From positions 496,001 through 560,000 of the forward strand of contig NZ_CP197401.1 in assembly GCF_052162025.1 (NCBI RefSeq): DNA of 64,000 nt, in the 5' to 3' direction. The translations under genes and the position numbers were made by a program. Below are positions 20,921 through 30,585 of this stretch, piece after piece. Source of the stretch: Methylobacter sp015476545 (GTDB lineage: Bacteria > Pseudomonadota > Gammaproteobacteria > Methylococcales > Methylomonadaceae). Under the pieces are notes generated by a model, which worked only from the letters and a program-made list of their open reading frames with translations, ran no database searches and was not told where the DNA came from. The stretch's first letter is position 1. The number at the start of each line of letters is the position of its first letter.

Positions 20921-23117
20921 GCCTGATTCTCCAGCAATAATGGATTTTGGGATTGCGGGCAAAATCTTCCGGGATAGTGTCCGCGGTAATATCGTCAATA
21001 ACTAGCCCGGACAGGGCTGAACTGTCGAGTTTAAAGCGTCTGAAATTGGTCGAGAAGTATAAAACGCCATCTGGCGCCAACAGTGAAATCGCATTCTTGA
21101 TCATCGATACATGGTCGGTTTGCACGTCAAACACGTCATCCATGCGTTTTGAATTGGAAAAAGTCGGTGGGTCGAGAAAAATCAAATCATACTGACGGCT
21201 GTAAAGCTGCTTAGCTTCAGTTGCCAGCCAATCCAGGCAATCTGCCTGAATGAACTCGTGTTCTCCTTGCATGTTGTTCAGCTGCATGTTCTTTTTGGCC
21301 CAATTGAGATACGTATTAGACATATCGACCGTCGTGGTTGATTGGGCACCGCCGCGGGCCGCATGAACGGTCGCGCTACCGGTGTAGGCGAACAGATTCA
21401 GGAAGCGCTTGCCTTTGGCCTGTTGCTGGATCATGAGGCGGATAGGCCGGTGATCCAGAAACAGGCCCGTATCCAGATAGTCTTCAAAATTGACCAGCAC
21501 TTTGCAGCCGCCTTCTTCGACAACATGAAACACGCCGGAATCGCCGTGCTTTTCATACTGGTCGGTGCTTTTCTGCTTGCGGCGTATTTTCAGGAAGACC
21601 TGATCCGGGCTTATCTGGAGCACGCGCGGTATTTCTGCCAGCACGCCGGCCAATCGCTGGTCGGCTTTGTGCTGATCGATACTTTTGGGCGGTTCGTATT
21701 CCTGGACATTGACCCAGGTTTGCTCACTCTGATAAATATCAACGGCGACCGCGTACTCCGGAAGATCGGCATCGTAAATCCGATAGCAGCTGATTTTATT
21801 CTGCTGAGCCCACTTGGAGAGCTTTTTGAGATTTTTTTTTAGCCGATTGGCGAACATATCGGCGCTGGCATCGACAGACGGCTTCTTGCTGGTGTCGGTG
21901 ATTTGACTCAGCCTTTCATCCTGCGTTTTGGCCTTGGGTGTGAAAAAAGCGCTTTCTTCAATGGTAAAGCGCAAGAGTTTGCATTCGATTGCACCGTTGA
22001 ACAGCGTAATCGGCTTTTGCGAGCGGATTCCTAGACGGAAGCCCAGTTCCGGATTACTGATGATCATGGCAGCTTTCCAGCCGGTAAAATGCGTTTTCAG
22101 CGTATCGCCGAAGCGCTTGTATAGTTCGGCTGTTTCCTGTTCATCACCGAGTCGCTCGCCATACGGCGGATTGCAGACGATCAAGCCGGATTTCCAGCTT
22201 TCCGCTGGTTGTGCATCGCTGATATCGCGGCGTTCGACATGGATCTTATGTTGTAGACCGGCATTGGTAATATGCGTTAAAGCGGCATTGATGGCGTGGC
22301 GGTTCTGATCAAAACCGACGATAACCGGCAGTCTCTCAAGCCCGACCGCTTTCCGTTGTTCGGCTTCGGCGCGCAATTTTTGCCAGCATGCGGCATCGTG
22401 TTTTTTCCAGCCAATAAAACCGAAATAATCACGCAACAGGCCGGGCGCGTAATCGGCTGCGATCATTGCGCCTTCTAGCAGCAAGGTTCCTGAGCCGCAC
22501 ATCGGGTCGATCAGCGAGCCATGCTGTAGGGCGATTTGAGGACAGCCGCTACGCAGCAATATGGCCGCAGCCAGGTTTTCCTTTATCGGCGCTTTAATAT
22601 TGATATCGCGATAACCGCGCCGGTGCAAGCTTTCGCCGGAAAGATCCAGGCTGAGCTGCGCTGTGGTTCCTTGTAGATAAACATTGATGCGGATATCAGG
22701 CTGCTCGGTATTGATGTTCGGACGTTTCTGGAATTTGGCACGCATTTGGTCAACGATCGCATCTTTAACTTTTAAAGCCCCAAAATGAGTATTGTTGATA
22801 ACAGGTGAGTTCTTGGCGCTGAACGAGACAGCAAAACTGCCTTCCGGTTGCAAATGCTCAAACCAATTGATCCGCTTGACACCGTAGTAAAGATCATCCT
22901 GGGTTTTGACTTCAAAAGAACTCAGCACCAGTAAGATTCGGTTTGCCGTTCTGGACCACAGGCATGCCCGATAAGCTGTTTCTAGGTCGCCTTCAAACGC
23001 CACGCCCGCCAGAGTTTGTTTGATAGGCTTAATGCCAAGAGCCTGAAGCTCTTCGGCAAGAATGGTTTCCATCGCTTTGGGTGTTGTGGCAAATAATTGG
23101 TAAATAGGCATGGTCAA
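20910..23117 (-). CDS. rlmL: 23S rRNA (guanine-N2/N7) methyltransferase RlmKL
   Basis: A 735-residue fusion. The N-terminal half has a THUMP domain and an RlmL methyltransferase with DPMCGSGTLLLEGA and the catalytic CNPPYGER. The C-terminal half (from about residue 460) is the RlmK enzyme with FLNLFAYTGSATVHAARGGA and FLDPPTFSNSKRMD. In E. coli the two activities make m2G2445 and m7G2069 in 23S rRNA. The full-length fusion is intact. Confidence 0.95.
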   Translation of the reverse strand: MTMPIYQLFATTPKAMETILAEELQALGIKPIKQTLAGVAFEGDLETAYRACLWSRTANRILLVLSSFEVKTQDDLYYGVKRINWFEHLQPEGSFAVSFSAKNSPVINNTHFGALKVKDAIVDQMRAKFQKRPNINTEQPDIRINVYLQGTTAQLSLDLSGESLHRRGYRDINIKAPIKENLAAAILLRSGCPQIALQHGSLIDPMCGSGTLLLEGAMIAADYAPGLLRDYFGFIGWKKHDAACWQKLRAEAEQRKAVGLERLPVIVGFDQNRHAINAALTHITNAGLQHKIHVERRDISDAQPAESWKSGLIVCNPPYGERLGDEQETAELYKRFGDTLKTHFTGWKAAMIISNPELGFRLGIRSQKPITLFNGAIECKLLRFTIEESAFFTPKAKTQDERLSQITDTSKKPSVDASADMFANRLKKNLKKLSKWAQQNKISCYRIYDADLPEYAVAVDIYQSEQTWVNVQEYEPPKSIDQHKADQRLAGVLAEIPRVLQISPDQVFLKIRRKQKSTDQYEKHGDSGVFHVVEEGGCKVLVNFEDYLDTGLFLDHRPIRLMIQQQAKGKRFLNLFAYTGSATVHAARGGAQSTTTVDMSNTYLNWAKKNMQLNNMQGEHEFIQADCLDWLATEAKQLYSRQYDLIFLDPPTFSNSKRMDDVFDVQTDHVSMIKNAISLLAPDGVLYFSTNFRRFKLDSSALSGLVIDDITADTIPEDFARNPKIHYCWRIRHGA

Positions 23118-23223
23118 ACAAGGCAGGGGCTATCGGTTGGCTATCGGCTTCAGCATGGCTTTTCAGCCGATAGCATTTGCAGATATGGCGCAGATTGATG
23201 TATTACGCGCCAAATGGGCATTT

Positions 23224-23703
23224 TTATTGAATTTTGATCAATTCCACATCAAAGATCAATGTTGAGTTCGGGCCAATCAGACGGCCTGCGCCGTGAGCGC
23301 CATAGGCTAATTCTGAAGGAATATAAAAACGATATTGAGCGCCTTCCTGCATCAATTGAACGCCTTCGGTCCAGCCGGGAATGACGCGGTTAAGCGGAAA
23401 TGTGGCGGGTTCGCCTCGGCTGTAGGAGCTGTCAAACTCATTGCCGTCAATTGTTGTGCCCTTGTAATGTACAGTTACATTATCAGTGCCGGACGGTGTC
23501 GCGCCTTCGCCTTTTTTCAGGATTTCGTATTGCAGACCGCTTGCTGTCGTGATGATATTGGGCTTTTTGGCATTTTCTGCGAGGAACGCTTCGCCGGCAG
23601 CTTTATTTTCTTCGGGTGTTGTGGCATTAGCCATTGAAAACATAGTGATTCCTACAAGAATAATTGTAATAACTGAAAGAATTCGAGCTTGAAGTTTTCT
23701 CAC
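23224..23703 (-). CDS. FKBP-type peptidyl-prolyl isomerase, exported
   Basis: A 159-residue protein from a GTG start. The GTG at 23703 lies just after AGGAGGGG and begins a clean signal peptide (VRKLQARILSVITIILVGIT), whereas the longer frame from 23751 would bury the signal. After a short linker comes an FKBP domain with VTVHYKGTTIDGNEFDSSY and the closing SELAYG and IFDVELIKI motifs. It accelerates proline isomerisation in the periplasm. It is monocistronic as far as can be seen. Confidence 0.88.
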   Translation of the reverse strand: MRKLQARILSVITIILVGITMFSMANATTPEENKAAGEAFLAENAKKPNIITTASGLQYEILKKGEGATPSGTDNVTVHYKGTTIDGNEFDSSYSRGEPATFPLNRVIPGWTEGVQLMQEGAQYRFYIPSELAYGAHGAGRLIGPNSTLIFDVELIKIQ

Positions 23704-23769
23704 GGTTTCCCCTCCTCTCATACGGTAAATGTGAGGCATGTAGTTTATCAAAAAACCGTCTTTTGCTGT

Positions 23770-24342
23770 TTAATTCTTCTTGCAAGTATTTAATTGGCTT
23801 TGAAATATTTGCGCGCGCCTGGCTACTTTGCTGGCTACCTGCATCAGCCATGGTTTTTTCAGATAACTCTTGCGCATATAACCGCCATGCCCTTCATGAT
23901 AAGCAAGATATAAATTTTTTGTGTCCCATTTTGGGATGCCCAGCTTCTTGTAACTGATACTGCAATACCAGCCGATAAAATCGGCGGCATCGTCAAATTC
24001 ATCACGGTCGGCCCACCAACTGCCGGCATTATCGACATAACTGTCCCAAGTTTCATCCTTGGCCTGCGCATAGCCATAGGCGCTGCTGGACCTAAACCAG
24101 GGAATGATACCTAACAGCCAGGGGCGGGGAGGCCTCGCATCGGCGACAAAATGCGATTCCTGATGCATGATCGCCATTTGAACATGGACAGGTATCCCCC
24201 ATTTTTGAAATGATTTTCTGGCATCGTTATACCAGTCATCTTTTTCTCTGAAAGTCGCGCAGATATTATCGCTATTCTTTGGCGGTATGGTTGCGCAGGC
24301 GGTTAGAGAAAGTAATAGAGGCAGTATGAATGGTTTCTTCAT
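23770..24342 (-). CDS. lytic transglycosylase-like lipoprotein
   Basis: A 190-residue lipoprotein: the lipobox LTAC places the lipidated cysteine at about residue 16. The rest resembles a short lysozyme-fold SLT domain, with the candidate catalytic glutamate in MAIMHQESHF and the following SAYGYAQAKDETWDSY, a version of the usual GLMQ-type loop. The last third (LAYHEGHGGY) is the conserved N/H-GG region of the fold. Likely an outer-membrane peptidoglycan lyase. No clear ribosome binding site is visible. Confidence 0.75.
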   Translation of the reverse strand: MKKPFILPLLLSLTACATIPPKNSDNICATFREKDDWYNDARKSFQKWGIPVHVQMAIMHQESHFVADARPPRPWLLGIIPWFRSSSAYGYAQAKDETWDSYVDNAGSWWADRDEFDDAADFIGWYCSISYKKLGIPKWDTKNLYLAYHEGHGGYMRKSYLKKPWLMQVASKVARRAQIFQSQLNTCKKN

Positions 24343-24491
24343 GGTAGAGCAGAGGAATTAAAATACTGAAGAATATGGTTAGAGTTAAAAAAACAAACGA
24401 TAATATAAGCTCAGCAATATAATGATATGTCATAGTCTTGTACAGCAAACGAGCCGACATTAACAGATAATCAAGCAAGGAGATGTCCCAG

Positions 24492-25097
24492 GTGTTCTAC
24501 GTAAAGCGACCTTATCGTAAAAATTTAACATCGAACGGTTCGATTGTTATGGGCGGAGAAAAGAGAGCGGTTACTGTCAAGAATATGTCAATAACCGGAG
24601 CACTTGCTGAATTGGACAGCAGGCAGGGTTATGAGAATGTCCGAGATCTTTATAAGACATTGTCGGCGTCGACAATGATTGATGTGCATCTTCCGGAGCT
24701 GCGTTTAGTTGGCAATGCTGAAGTTGTCAGAATCGATATGGATGATGAGCGTGCTTTCATCGCTATGGAATTTAAACATATCAGTCATAGCGAGGGTAAT
24801 CGGCCGTATACGAGAAAATTTCACAGAGAAAATCTGGCTGTTCCAGGACGGATCTTTTTAAACGGTGAATATTGGGAATTTACTACCGTCAATGTTTCGG
24901 CAGGCGGTTTAATGATTCTTCTGGAGGGAACAACGGCCGTTGAAGAGGGACTGACGACTGTGTTTGACTTTGAGCAGATGGAACTGGAAGGGCAGATAAA
25001 AGTAATATGGGTTAATCATACTGCCGATAGTGAAACAATGATCGGCTTACAGTATATGTACAAGGTCAGTGCGGCTATCGATGCTATTTCGTTTTAA
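24492..25097 (+). CDS. tandem PilZ-domain protein
   Basis: About 200 residues with two PilZ-like halves. The first has RPYRKN and NMSITG; the second has the full c-di-GMP-binding pair RKFHR (RxxxR) and NVSAGG (NxSxxG). The second half should bind cyclic di-GMP; the first has only RxxR and may not. AAGGAG (24477-24482) touches the ATG at 24483, a spacing too short for use, but sits nine nucleotides before an in-frame GTG at 24492, so I place the start there. It converges on a hydrolase gene with a shared TTAA at the stops. Target unknown. Confidence 0.82.
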   Translation: MFYVKRPYRKNLTSNGSIVMGGEKRAVTVKNMSITGALAELDSRQGYENVRDLYKTLSASTMIDVHLPELRLVGNAEVVRIDMDDERAFIAMEFKHISHSEGNRPYTRKFHRENLAVPGRIFLNGEYWEFTTVNVSAGGLMILLEGTTAVEEGLTTVFDFEQMELEGQIKVIWVNHTADSETMIGLQYMYKVSAAIDAISF

Positions 25098-25894
25098 TCT
25101 GAAACAAACTGCATCACCTCTTGCCACCAGGGCAGGCCGGGAGCCAGCGGCAGATTGTTATGGCTGGCGTTTTTGAATATCCAGCGTTTTTTTGGATGTT
25201 GCAGTGAATCGAATAGGTTCTCTCCGTATTTCACAGGAATGATTTCATCGGCTTCGGCCAGTACAACGGCCGTGTTTCCAGTGTAGTGCCGCAGATTCTC
25301 GACGTTGTCGAATTGGTCACGGAGTAGCCATCTTGCCAGCAGGAATCGGTAATGATGGTGAGCAACATTGGCCAGGCTGTCAAATGGCGTGACCAGGGCG
25401 ATGCCTTTTACCGGAACCTGTCCGCTGGCTACGATACCCGAAACCACTCCGCCTCCCAGCGATTCGCCCCACAGAAAAATCGGCCCGCCAAAGTCATGCA
25501 GGGCCTGTTTTACTGTTGCAATGCCATTCGAAACCAATACCGTTTCCGAAGGATCGCCTGCTCTGGCGCCATAGCCCGGATACTCGGCCAGGATGACGCG
25601 GTAACCAAGCTTTTCCAGGGCTTGCAAATAATAGATGCGGTTGATTGCTGAGCCTGCGTTGCCGTGGAATACGACAATCGTCCCTTTATCAGCCACAGAC
25701 GGCGTTTGTGAAATCAGCCCGAGGTAATCGTCGTTCGTCGGCCAGAGTTTGAGATTCAACTGTTGGGCCAACTCCTGCTGGCGCTCTGGCTCAAGTTGAG
25801 AGGGGAGGTAGATCAGTTTTCGCTGAAACAGGAAAACGATCAGCAACAGGAGCAAATAAAGCAGTATGAGCGACAGCATGCGCTTGGCGATCAT
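25094..25894 (-). CDS. alpha/beta hydrolase, membrane-anchored (YfhR/BEM46-like)
   Basis: 266 residues starting with a hydrophobic anchor (LSLILLYLLLLLIVFLF). The nucleophile elbow is GESLGG, the oxyanion stretch VVFHGNAGS, and the likely acid and histidine are in AEADEI and NASHNNL. The BEM46/YfhR group contains putative lipases or thioesterases with unproven substrates. It starts 12 nt after ybiB and probably belongs to the cyoE-ybiB transcript. Its stop overlaps the PilZ gene's stop in a TTAA. Confidence 0.82.
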   Translation of the reverse strand: MIAKRMLSLILLYLLLLLIVFLFQRKLIYLPSQLEPERQQELAQQLNLKLWPTNDDYLGLISQTPSVADKGTIVVFHGNAGSAINRIYYLQALEKLGYRVILAEYPGYGARAGDPSETVLVSNGIATVKQALHDFGGPIFLWGESLGGGVVSGIVASGQVPVKGIALVTPFDSLANVAHHHYRFLLARWLLRDQFDNVENLRHYTGNTAVVLAEADEIIPVKYGENLFDSLQHPKKRWIFKNASHNNLPLAPGLPWWQEVMQFVSD

Positions 25895-25906
25895 GGATCA
25901 AGCATG

Positions 25907-26932
25907 CTAGGGGCCTGCGAATTTTTGCTTATCCCTGCCTTCCCAATAAGCCGTAGCCAACTCGTGCGCCTGCTGCTGCGTATCGGCTTTGCCTAATAGT
26001 TTCAGCGCAATCGCGGCTGTGCCGATGATGGAGCCTTCCGCAAATTGATCCTCAATGCTGCCCTGCCAGATCAATGCCAACTCTTGCGGATCGAGCAGTT
26101 CCGGCTTGACATGGCGGTGCGTGAACAAAGCCGGCCAGTTTTCATCCGATAATTGCCCGTTGTGTACGCTTTGCACCAGGCAATCCATATCCGGATTGCG
26201 TTCGGTCTCGCCGCCTTCGCCTTTCAATACGGCCATATGTGGCTGATTCAATAAGGCCGCAGCCTGCTGATGAACCGGGCGGTAGCCGGGATGAAAAATG
26301 CCCTGAATGCTGTAGTCGGCATTAAACGGATTTAAAAGGCGCACCAGGGTATGAACCGGCGAGCGCAATCCCAGCAGCGGCCGCAGTTCTATAATCTCAT
26401 GCAGTTTCGGGCAAAAATGCTCCAGCGAAAGATAGCTGAAGTTATGTTGCTCGATTTGCTGTACGGCTTCTGCAATGGAATTGGCGGGCTGAAGGTTTAA
26501 AAATTTCAGCACGTCCTGCGTGTAAATTCTGCCGGCCGTATGGCCTTCCGAGCCATGCATAAAAACCTTGATGCCGTTTTCAGCCAGCAACAGGGCTGAT
26601 AATAGAAACCAGGGCAAATGGCGGCGTTTGCCGGCATAGGATGACCAATCCAGGTCGACTTTCACAGAATGCCCGGCAAGATTGAATGACTCCTGCGCGG
26701 CCTGGGCAAAACCGGCCAATTCTTCCGGGGTTTCTTCCTTGACCCGCATCAACATCAAGAATGCGCCCAGCTGGATAGGCTGCACTTCTTCAGCCAGGAT
26801 CATTTTCATAGCCTGATAGGCTTCATCCTGCGTCAGTGGCCTTGAGCCTTTTTTGCCTTTGCCGAGAATACGGATATATTCGGCGAATGGATGCTCCGGA
26901 TGCGGTGTCTGTTCGTGGTGGGTCAGTTTCAT
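25907..26932 (-). CDS. ybiB: YbiB-like member of the anthranilate phosphoribosyltransferase fold
   Basis: 341 residues resembling TrpD (GKGKKGSRPLTQDEAYQAM and the EETPEELAGFAQAA helix region) but with changes in the PRPP loop: the usual GTGGD motif is replaced by YAGKRRHLP. In E. coli the relative YbiB binds nucleic acid and is not a TrpD enzyme. It overlaps the stop of cyoE by four bases (ATGA), so it is translationally coupled to it. The pairing with heme farnesylation has no evident functional link. Confidence 0.85.
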   Translation of the reverse strand: MKLTHHEQTPHPEHPFAEYIRILGKGKKGSRPLTQDEAYQAMKMILAEEVQPIQLGAFLMLMRVKEETPEELAGFAQAAQESFNLAGHSVKVDLDWSSYAGKRRHLPWFLLSALLLAENGIKVFMHGSEGHTAGRIYTQDVLKFLNLQPANSIAEAVQQIEQHNFSYLSLEHFCPKLHEIIELRPLLGLRSPVHTLVRLLNPFNADYSIQGIFHPGYRPVHQQAAALLNQPHMAVLKGEGGETERNPDMDCLVQSVHNGQLSDENWPALFTHRHVKPELLDPQELALIWQGSIEDQFAEGSIIGTAAIALKLLGKADTQQQAHELATAYWEGRDKQKFAGP

Positions 26933-27816
26933 AAGGTTAATGCCACATAATGGTCGACCAATAAGGCGGCGAACATAATCATTAAATAAATGATCGAGTA
27001 GCCGAAAGTTTGCATGGCGGTTCTGTCATCTTTCCTGCGCATCATCAGAATGGCGAAATAGATGAAACCCAGGCCTAACGGTACGGCCGCCGCCAGATAA
27101 ATCAGTCCGCTCATGCCGGTCAGATAGGGCAGCAGCGTCACGATCAGCAATAGCACGGTATAGAGCAGAATATGCAGACGCGTGAATTCCGGGCCGTGCG
27201 TGACCGGCAGCATGGGTATTTCAACTTTGGCGTATTCCTCGCGGCGGGCGATGGCCAACGCCCAAAAATGCGGCGGCGTCCAGACGAAAATGATCAAAAA
27301 CAGCAGCAGCGCATAAGGATGTATTTCGCCGGTCATGGCGCACCAGCCAAGCAACGGCGGCGCCGCGCCGGCCGCACCGCCGATGACGATGTTCTGCGGC
27401 GTCATTTTTTTCAGGTAGACGGTATAGATTATGGCGTAACCGATTAATGACAGAAAGGTCAGTACAGCCGTCAGTATGTTGACCATGAAAATCAGCAGTG
27501 CCATACCAATAATGCCCAGAATCAAGGCAAAGATAATGACGTTTTTGGAGCTCAGTTCGCCTTTCGGCAGGGGGCGGTTCTGGGTGCGTTTCATCTCCGC
27601 ATCAGCTTTCTGATCGATGAAATGATTGACCGCCGCCGCTGAAGAAGCCGCCAGCGCAATGCCTACGGTGCTGTAAATAAGCGTATCCAGAGGCGGTACT
27701 CCCGGAACTGCCAATAACATACCGACAACTGCAGTAAATACAATCAGTGTAACCACTTTCGGTTTGCACAGCTCAAGATAGTTTCGCCAGGAAAGCAAAG
27801 TAGAGTCGCTCGTCAT
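26929..27816 (-). CDS. cyoE: protoheme IX farnesyltransferase (heme O synthase)
   Basis: A 295-residue UbiA-family prenyltransferase with about nine hydrophobic segments. The first Asp-rich motif is NHFIDQKADAEMKRTQNRPL and the second catalytic loop is YTVYLKKMTPQNIVIGGAAG. It adds a farnesyl group to heme B for heme-copper oxidases. No oxidase subunit gene lies nearby. It is the first gene of a three-gene run. Confidence 0.94.
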   Translation of the reverse strand: MTSDSTLLSWRNYLELCKPKVVTLIVFTAVVGMLLAVPGVPPLDTLIYSTVGIALAASSAAAVNHFIDQKADAEMKRTQNRPLPKGELSSKNVIIFALILGIIGMALLIFMVNILTAVLTFLSLIGYAIIYTVYLKKMTPQNIVIGGAAGAAPPLLGWCAMTGEIHPYALLLFLIIFVWTPPHFWALAIARREEYAKVEIPMLPVTHGPEFTRLHILLYTVLLLIVTLLPYLTGMSGLIYLAAAVPLGLGFIYFAILMMRRKDDRTAMQTFGYSIIYLMIMFAALLVDHYVALTL

Positions 27817-27917
27817 TATTTAATAAATTCCAACTTTTTCATTATTGTATAGAATACCGTGAACGATTAATTATTGAAATAGTCGGAAGCACTACCATTT
27901 AGATTAAAGAGGGAGTT

Positions 27918-29288
27918 ATGAATAATCGATTACTATTTGCAATATTGTTATGTTTGCCGGCCTTTTCGAGCAGTGCCGAGACAAAAGTGTCGGAACGGAT
28001 TTTAGGAAACGGATTAAAAGTTCTGGTCCAGGAAGATCATCGGTCGCCAGTCGTGGTTTCCCAAGTTTGGTACAAAGTCGGTTCCAGCTACGAGCCGGGC
28101 GGCATTACCGGCCTTTCTCACATGTTGGAACATATGATGTTCAAAGGCACGGACAAGCATCCGGCCGGTGAATTCTCCCGCATCATTGCTGAGAACGGCG
28201 GTGACGAAAATGCCTTTACCGGTCAGGATTACACAGCTTATTTCCAGACCATGGACAAATCCCGGCTGGACGTCAGCTTTGAACTGGAAGCGGATCGGAT
28301 GCGCAATCTGCATCTGCTCGCTGATGAACTGAAGAAAGAACTGCAAGTAGTAACCGAAGAGCGCAGGATGCGCACTGATGACAAGCCGCGAGCCAAGATG
28401 CAGGAATATTTCATGGCCATGGCGCACACCAACAGTCCTTACCGGAACCCCGTGATCGGCTGGCCCGCCGACATTGCCAATTATACTGTGGAAGATCTCC
28501 AAGCCTGGTACCAGCGCTGGTATGCGCCGAATAATGCCACGCTGGTTGTGGTCGGCGATGTCGAACCGAAGGCCGTCTTCGATCTGGCCGAAAAATATTT
28601 CGGCGCGTTGAAAACCAGTGAAATCAAACCGTTAAAACCGCAAACCGAAGTCGAACAGATCGGCGTCAGAGAGATGACGATCAAACTGCCGGCAAAACTG
28701 CCTTACATCGTCATGGGTTATAAAGTGCCCAGCCTGAAAACGGCAGAGAGGGAGTGGGAAGCCTATGCGCTGGAAGTGCTGGCCGGCGTGCTGGACGGCG
28801 GCAATAGCGCCAGATTGGCGTCAAGACTGGTGCGCGGCAAGCAAATCGCGGTCTCGGCGGGCGCCGGGTACGATTTGACTTCGCGGCTGTCAGACTTGTT
28901 CACACTGGAGGCGACCCCGGCCGATGGCAAGACGGTTTGGGATCTGCAGTCGGCCCTAAAGGATGAAGTGGTCAAGCTGCAAAATGAGTTGGTCAGCGAT
29001 GAAGAATTGCAGCGCATCAAGGCGCAAGTGCTGGCCAGCGACATTTACCAGCGCGATTCGATGTTTTATCAGGCCATGCAGTTGGGCATGACTGAAACGG
29101 TCGGGCTGGGTTGGCCGACAGTGGACGAATACGTCAAAAAGGTCAATCAGGTAACGGCGGAACAGGTGCGCGATGTCGCGCGTAAATATCTGATCAAGGA
29201 TCACTTGAATATCGCTTATCTGGAGCCCCAGGAAATAAAAGAAAACAAAGCAAGCCCAACAACCCAAGGAGAGCATGATGCGCGCTAG
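27918..29288 (+). CDS. M16 zinc metalloprotease, catalytic subunit
   Basis: 456 residues with a short signal peptide (MNNRLLFAILLCLPAFSSSA). The inverted zinc motif HxxEH is at residues 68-72 (HMLEH), and the distal glutamate is in ELEADRM at about 124. Family members degrade peptides in the periplasm and often pair with a second subunit that lacks the metal site. Here the second gene starts before this one ends (overlap about 14 bases). AGGGAG precedes the ATG. Confidence 0.9.
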   Translation: MNNRLLFAILLCLPAFSSSAETKVSERILGNGLKVLVQEDHRSPVVVSQVWYKVGSSYEPGGITGLSHMLEHMMFKGTDKHPAGEFSRIIAENGGDENAFTGQDYTAYFQTMDKSRLDVSFELEADRMRNLHLLADELKKELQVVTEERRMRTDDKPRAKMQEYFMAMAHTNSPYRNPVIGWPADIANYTVEDLQAWYQRWYAPNNATLVVVGDVEPKAVFDLAEKYFGALKTSEIKPLKPQTEVEQIGVREMTIKLPAKLPYIVMGYKVPSLKTAEREWEAYALEVLAGVLDGGNSARLASRLVRGKQIAVSAGAGYDLTSRLSDLFTLEATPADGKTVWDLQSALKDEVVKLQNELVSDEELQRIKAQVLASDIYQRDSMFYQAMQLGMTETVGLGWPTVDEYVKKVNQVTAEQVRDVARKYLIKDHLNIAYLEPQEIKENKASPTTQGEHDAR

Positions 29289-30585
29289 TTTGATAGGTAT
29301 CGTTTTTTTATTGTTCAGCCAGACGGTCTGGTCGGCGGCCAAGATTGATCACTGGCAGACGGCTCAAGGCAGCCGGGTTTATTACGTTCGTACAGAAGGT
29401 CTGCCGATGGTCGATATCCAGGTGTCCTTCGATGCCGGCAGCGCGCGCGACGGCTCCCAATTCGGTATTGCGGCTTTGACGTCGGCCTTGCTGGATACCG
29501 GGGCCGGAGAATGGAACGCCGATGAAATCGCGAAGCGTTTTGAAAGCGTCGGCGCGGATGTTGGCGCGGGCATTTCCGATGACACGGCTTGGGTATCGCT
29601 GCGGACATTGACCGATAAGAAATTATTCGATAAAGCGCTGGAAACGCTGCAGGTCATGCTGGCTAAACCAACCTTTAACGAGGCCGATTTTCAGCGTGAG
29701 AAAAACAGGACGCTGGCCGCTCTGAAACAGCGCGAAGAATCGCCTGCCGAACTGGCGCATATCGCCTTTTCTAAAGCTGTCTATGGGGACCACCCTTATG
29801 CGCATCCCAGCGATGGCGTTATCGAAACAGTAGCCGGCTTCAGCGCTAATGATTTACGGGAGTTTTACAAAAAATACTATGTAGCGGCCAATGCCATGGT
29901 TGTTATCGTCGGCGATTTGAGCAAAGAACAGGCCGAAAAGACGGCGCAAAGCCTGGTCGCGGAACTGCCGGCAGGCCAAAAGCCCGAGCCATTGCCGGAG
30001 GTCGCAATGCCGACAAAAGCAAGCCAACGGCATATCGATTTTCCTTCATCGCAAACACATGTGCTGGTCGGCATGCCGGGCACTTATCGCAAAGATCCTG
30101 ACTATTTCAGTCTGTATGTCGGCAATCATATCCTGGGCGGAGCTGTGCTGGTTTCGAGGCTCTTTAATGAAGTCAGGGAAAAACGCGGGCTGGCTTACAG
30201 CGCCTCCAGCTCTTTCGTGCCGATGTTCAGAAAAGGCCCGTTTGTAGCGAGCCTGCAGACGCGCAATGACCAGACGCAGAAAGCGCTGGAAGTGCTCAAT
30301 AAATCACTGGCGGACTTCATCAACGAAGGCCCGACGGAAGCGGAATTGACGGCAGCCAAGAAAAATATCACGGGCGGTTTTGCAATGCGTTTTGATACCA
30401 ACAAGGAACTGGCTAATTATGTCTCCATGATCGGCTTCTATGAGCTGCCTTTGGATTACCTGGACGCATTCCAGCAAAAAGTCGAGCAGGTGACAGTCTC
30501 TTCAATCAAGGATGCCTTCAAGCGCCACATCGATCCGCAGTTGCTCCAGACCATCACATTAGGCGGAGCCCCTGCGAAAAAGTGA
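29275..30585 (+). CDS. M16 peptidase-like subunit lacking the zinc motif
   Basis: A 436-residue partner of the preceding protease with its own signal peptide (MRASLIGIVFLLFSQTVWSA). At the place of HxxEH it has FGIAALTSALLDTG, so it cannot bind zinc there; the C-terminal region with the substrate-binding RxxxxxYS pattern (EVREKRGLAYSAS) is intact. Such pairs form a heterodimer in which this subunit shapes the substrate chamber. Two adjacent ATG codons (29275 and 29278) could start it. Its stop overlaps the GTG start of rsmD. Confidence 0.88.
   Translation: MMRASLIGIVFLLFSQTVWSAAKIDHWQTAQGSRVYYVRTEGLPMVDIQVSFDAGSARDGSQFGIAALTSALLDTGAGEWNADEIAKRFESVGADVGAGISDDTAWVSLRTLTDKKLFDKALETLQVMLAKPTFNEADFQREKNRTLAALKQREESPAELAHIAFSKAVYGDHPYAHPSDGVIETVAGFSANDLREFYKKYYVAANAMVVIVGDLSKEQAEKTAQSLVAELPAGQKPEPLPEVAMPTKASQRHIDFPSSQTHVLVGMPGTYRKDPDYFSLYVGNHILGGAVLVSRLFNEVREKRGLAYSASSSFVPMFRKGPFVASLQTRNDQTQKALEVLNKSLADFINEGPTEAELTAAKKNITGGFAMRFDTNKELANYVSMIGFYELPLDYLDAFQQKVEQVTVSSIKDAFKRHIDPQLLQTITLGGAPAKK

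Noticed and set aside
21342..21842. 166-codon frame opposite rlmKL
   Set aside because: Antisense shadow of a well-conserved methyltransferase; composition follows the complementary codons.
23128..23147. Two close copies of GGCTATCGG downstream of the FKBP gene
   Set aside because: A third, inverted copy lies nearby and hairpins are possible, but spacing is irregular and there is no T-run; probably chance or minor local duplication.
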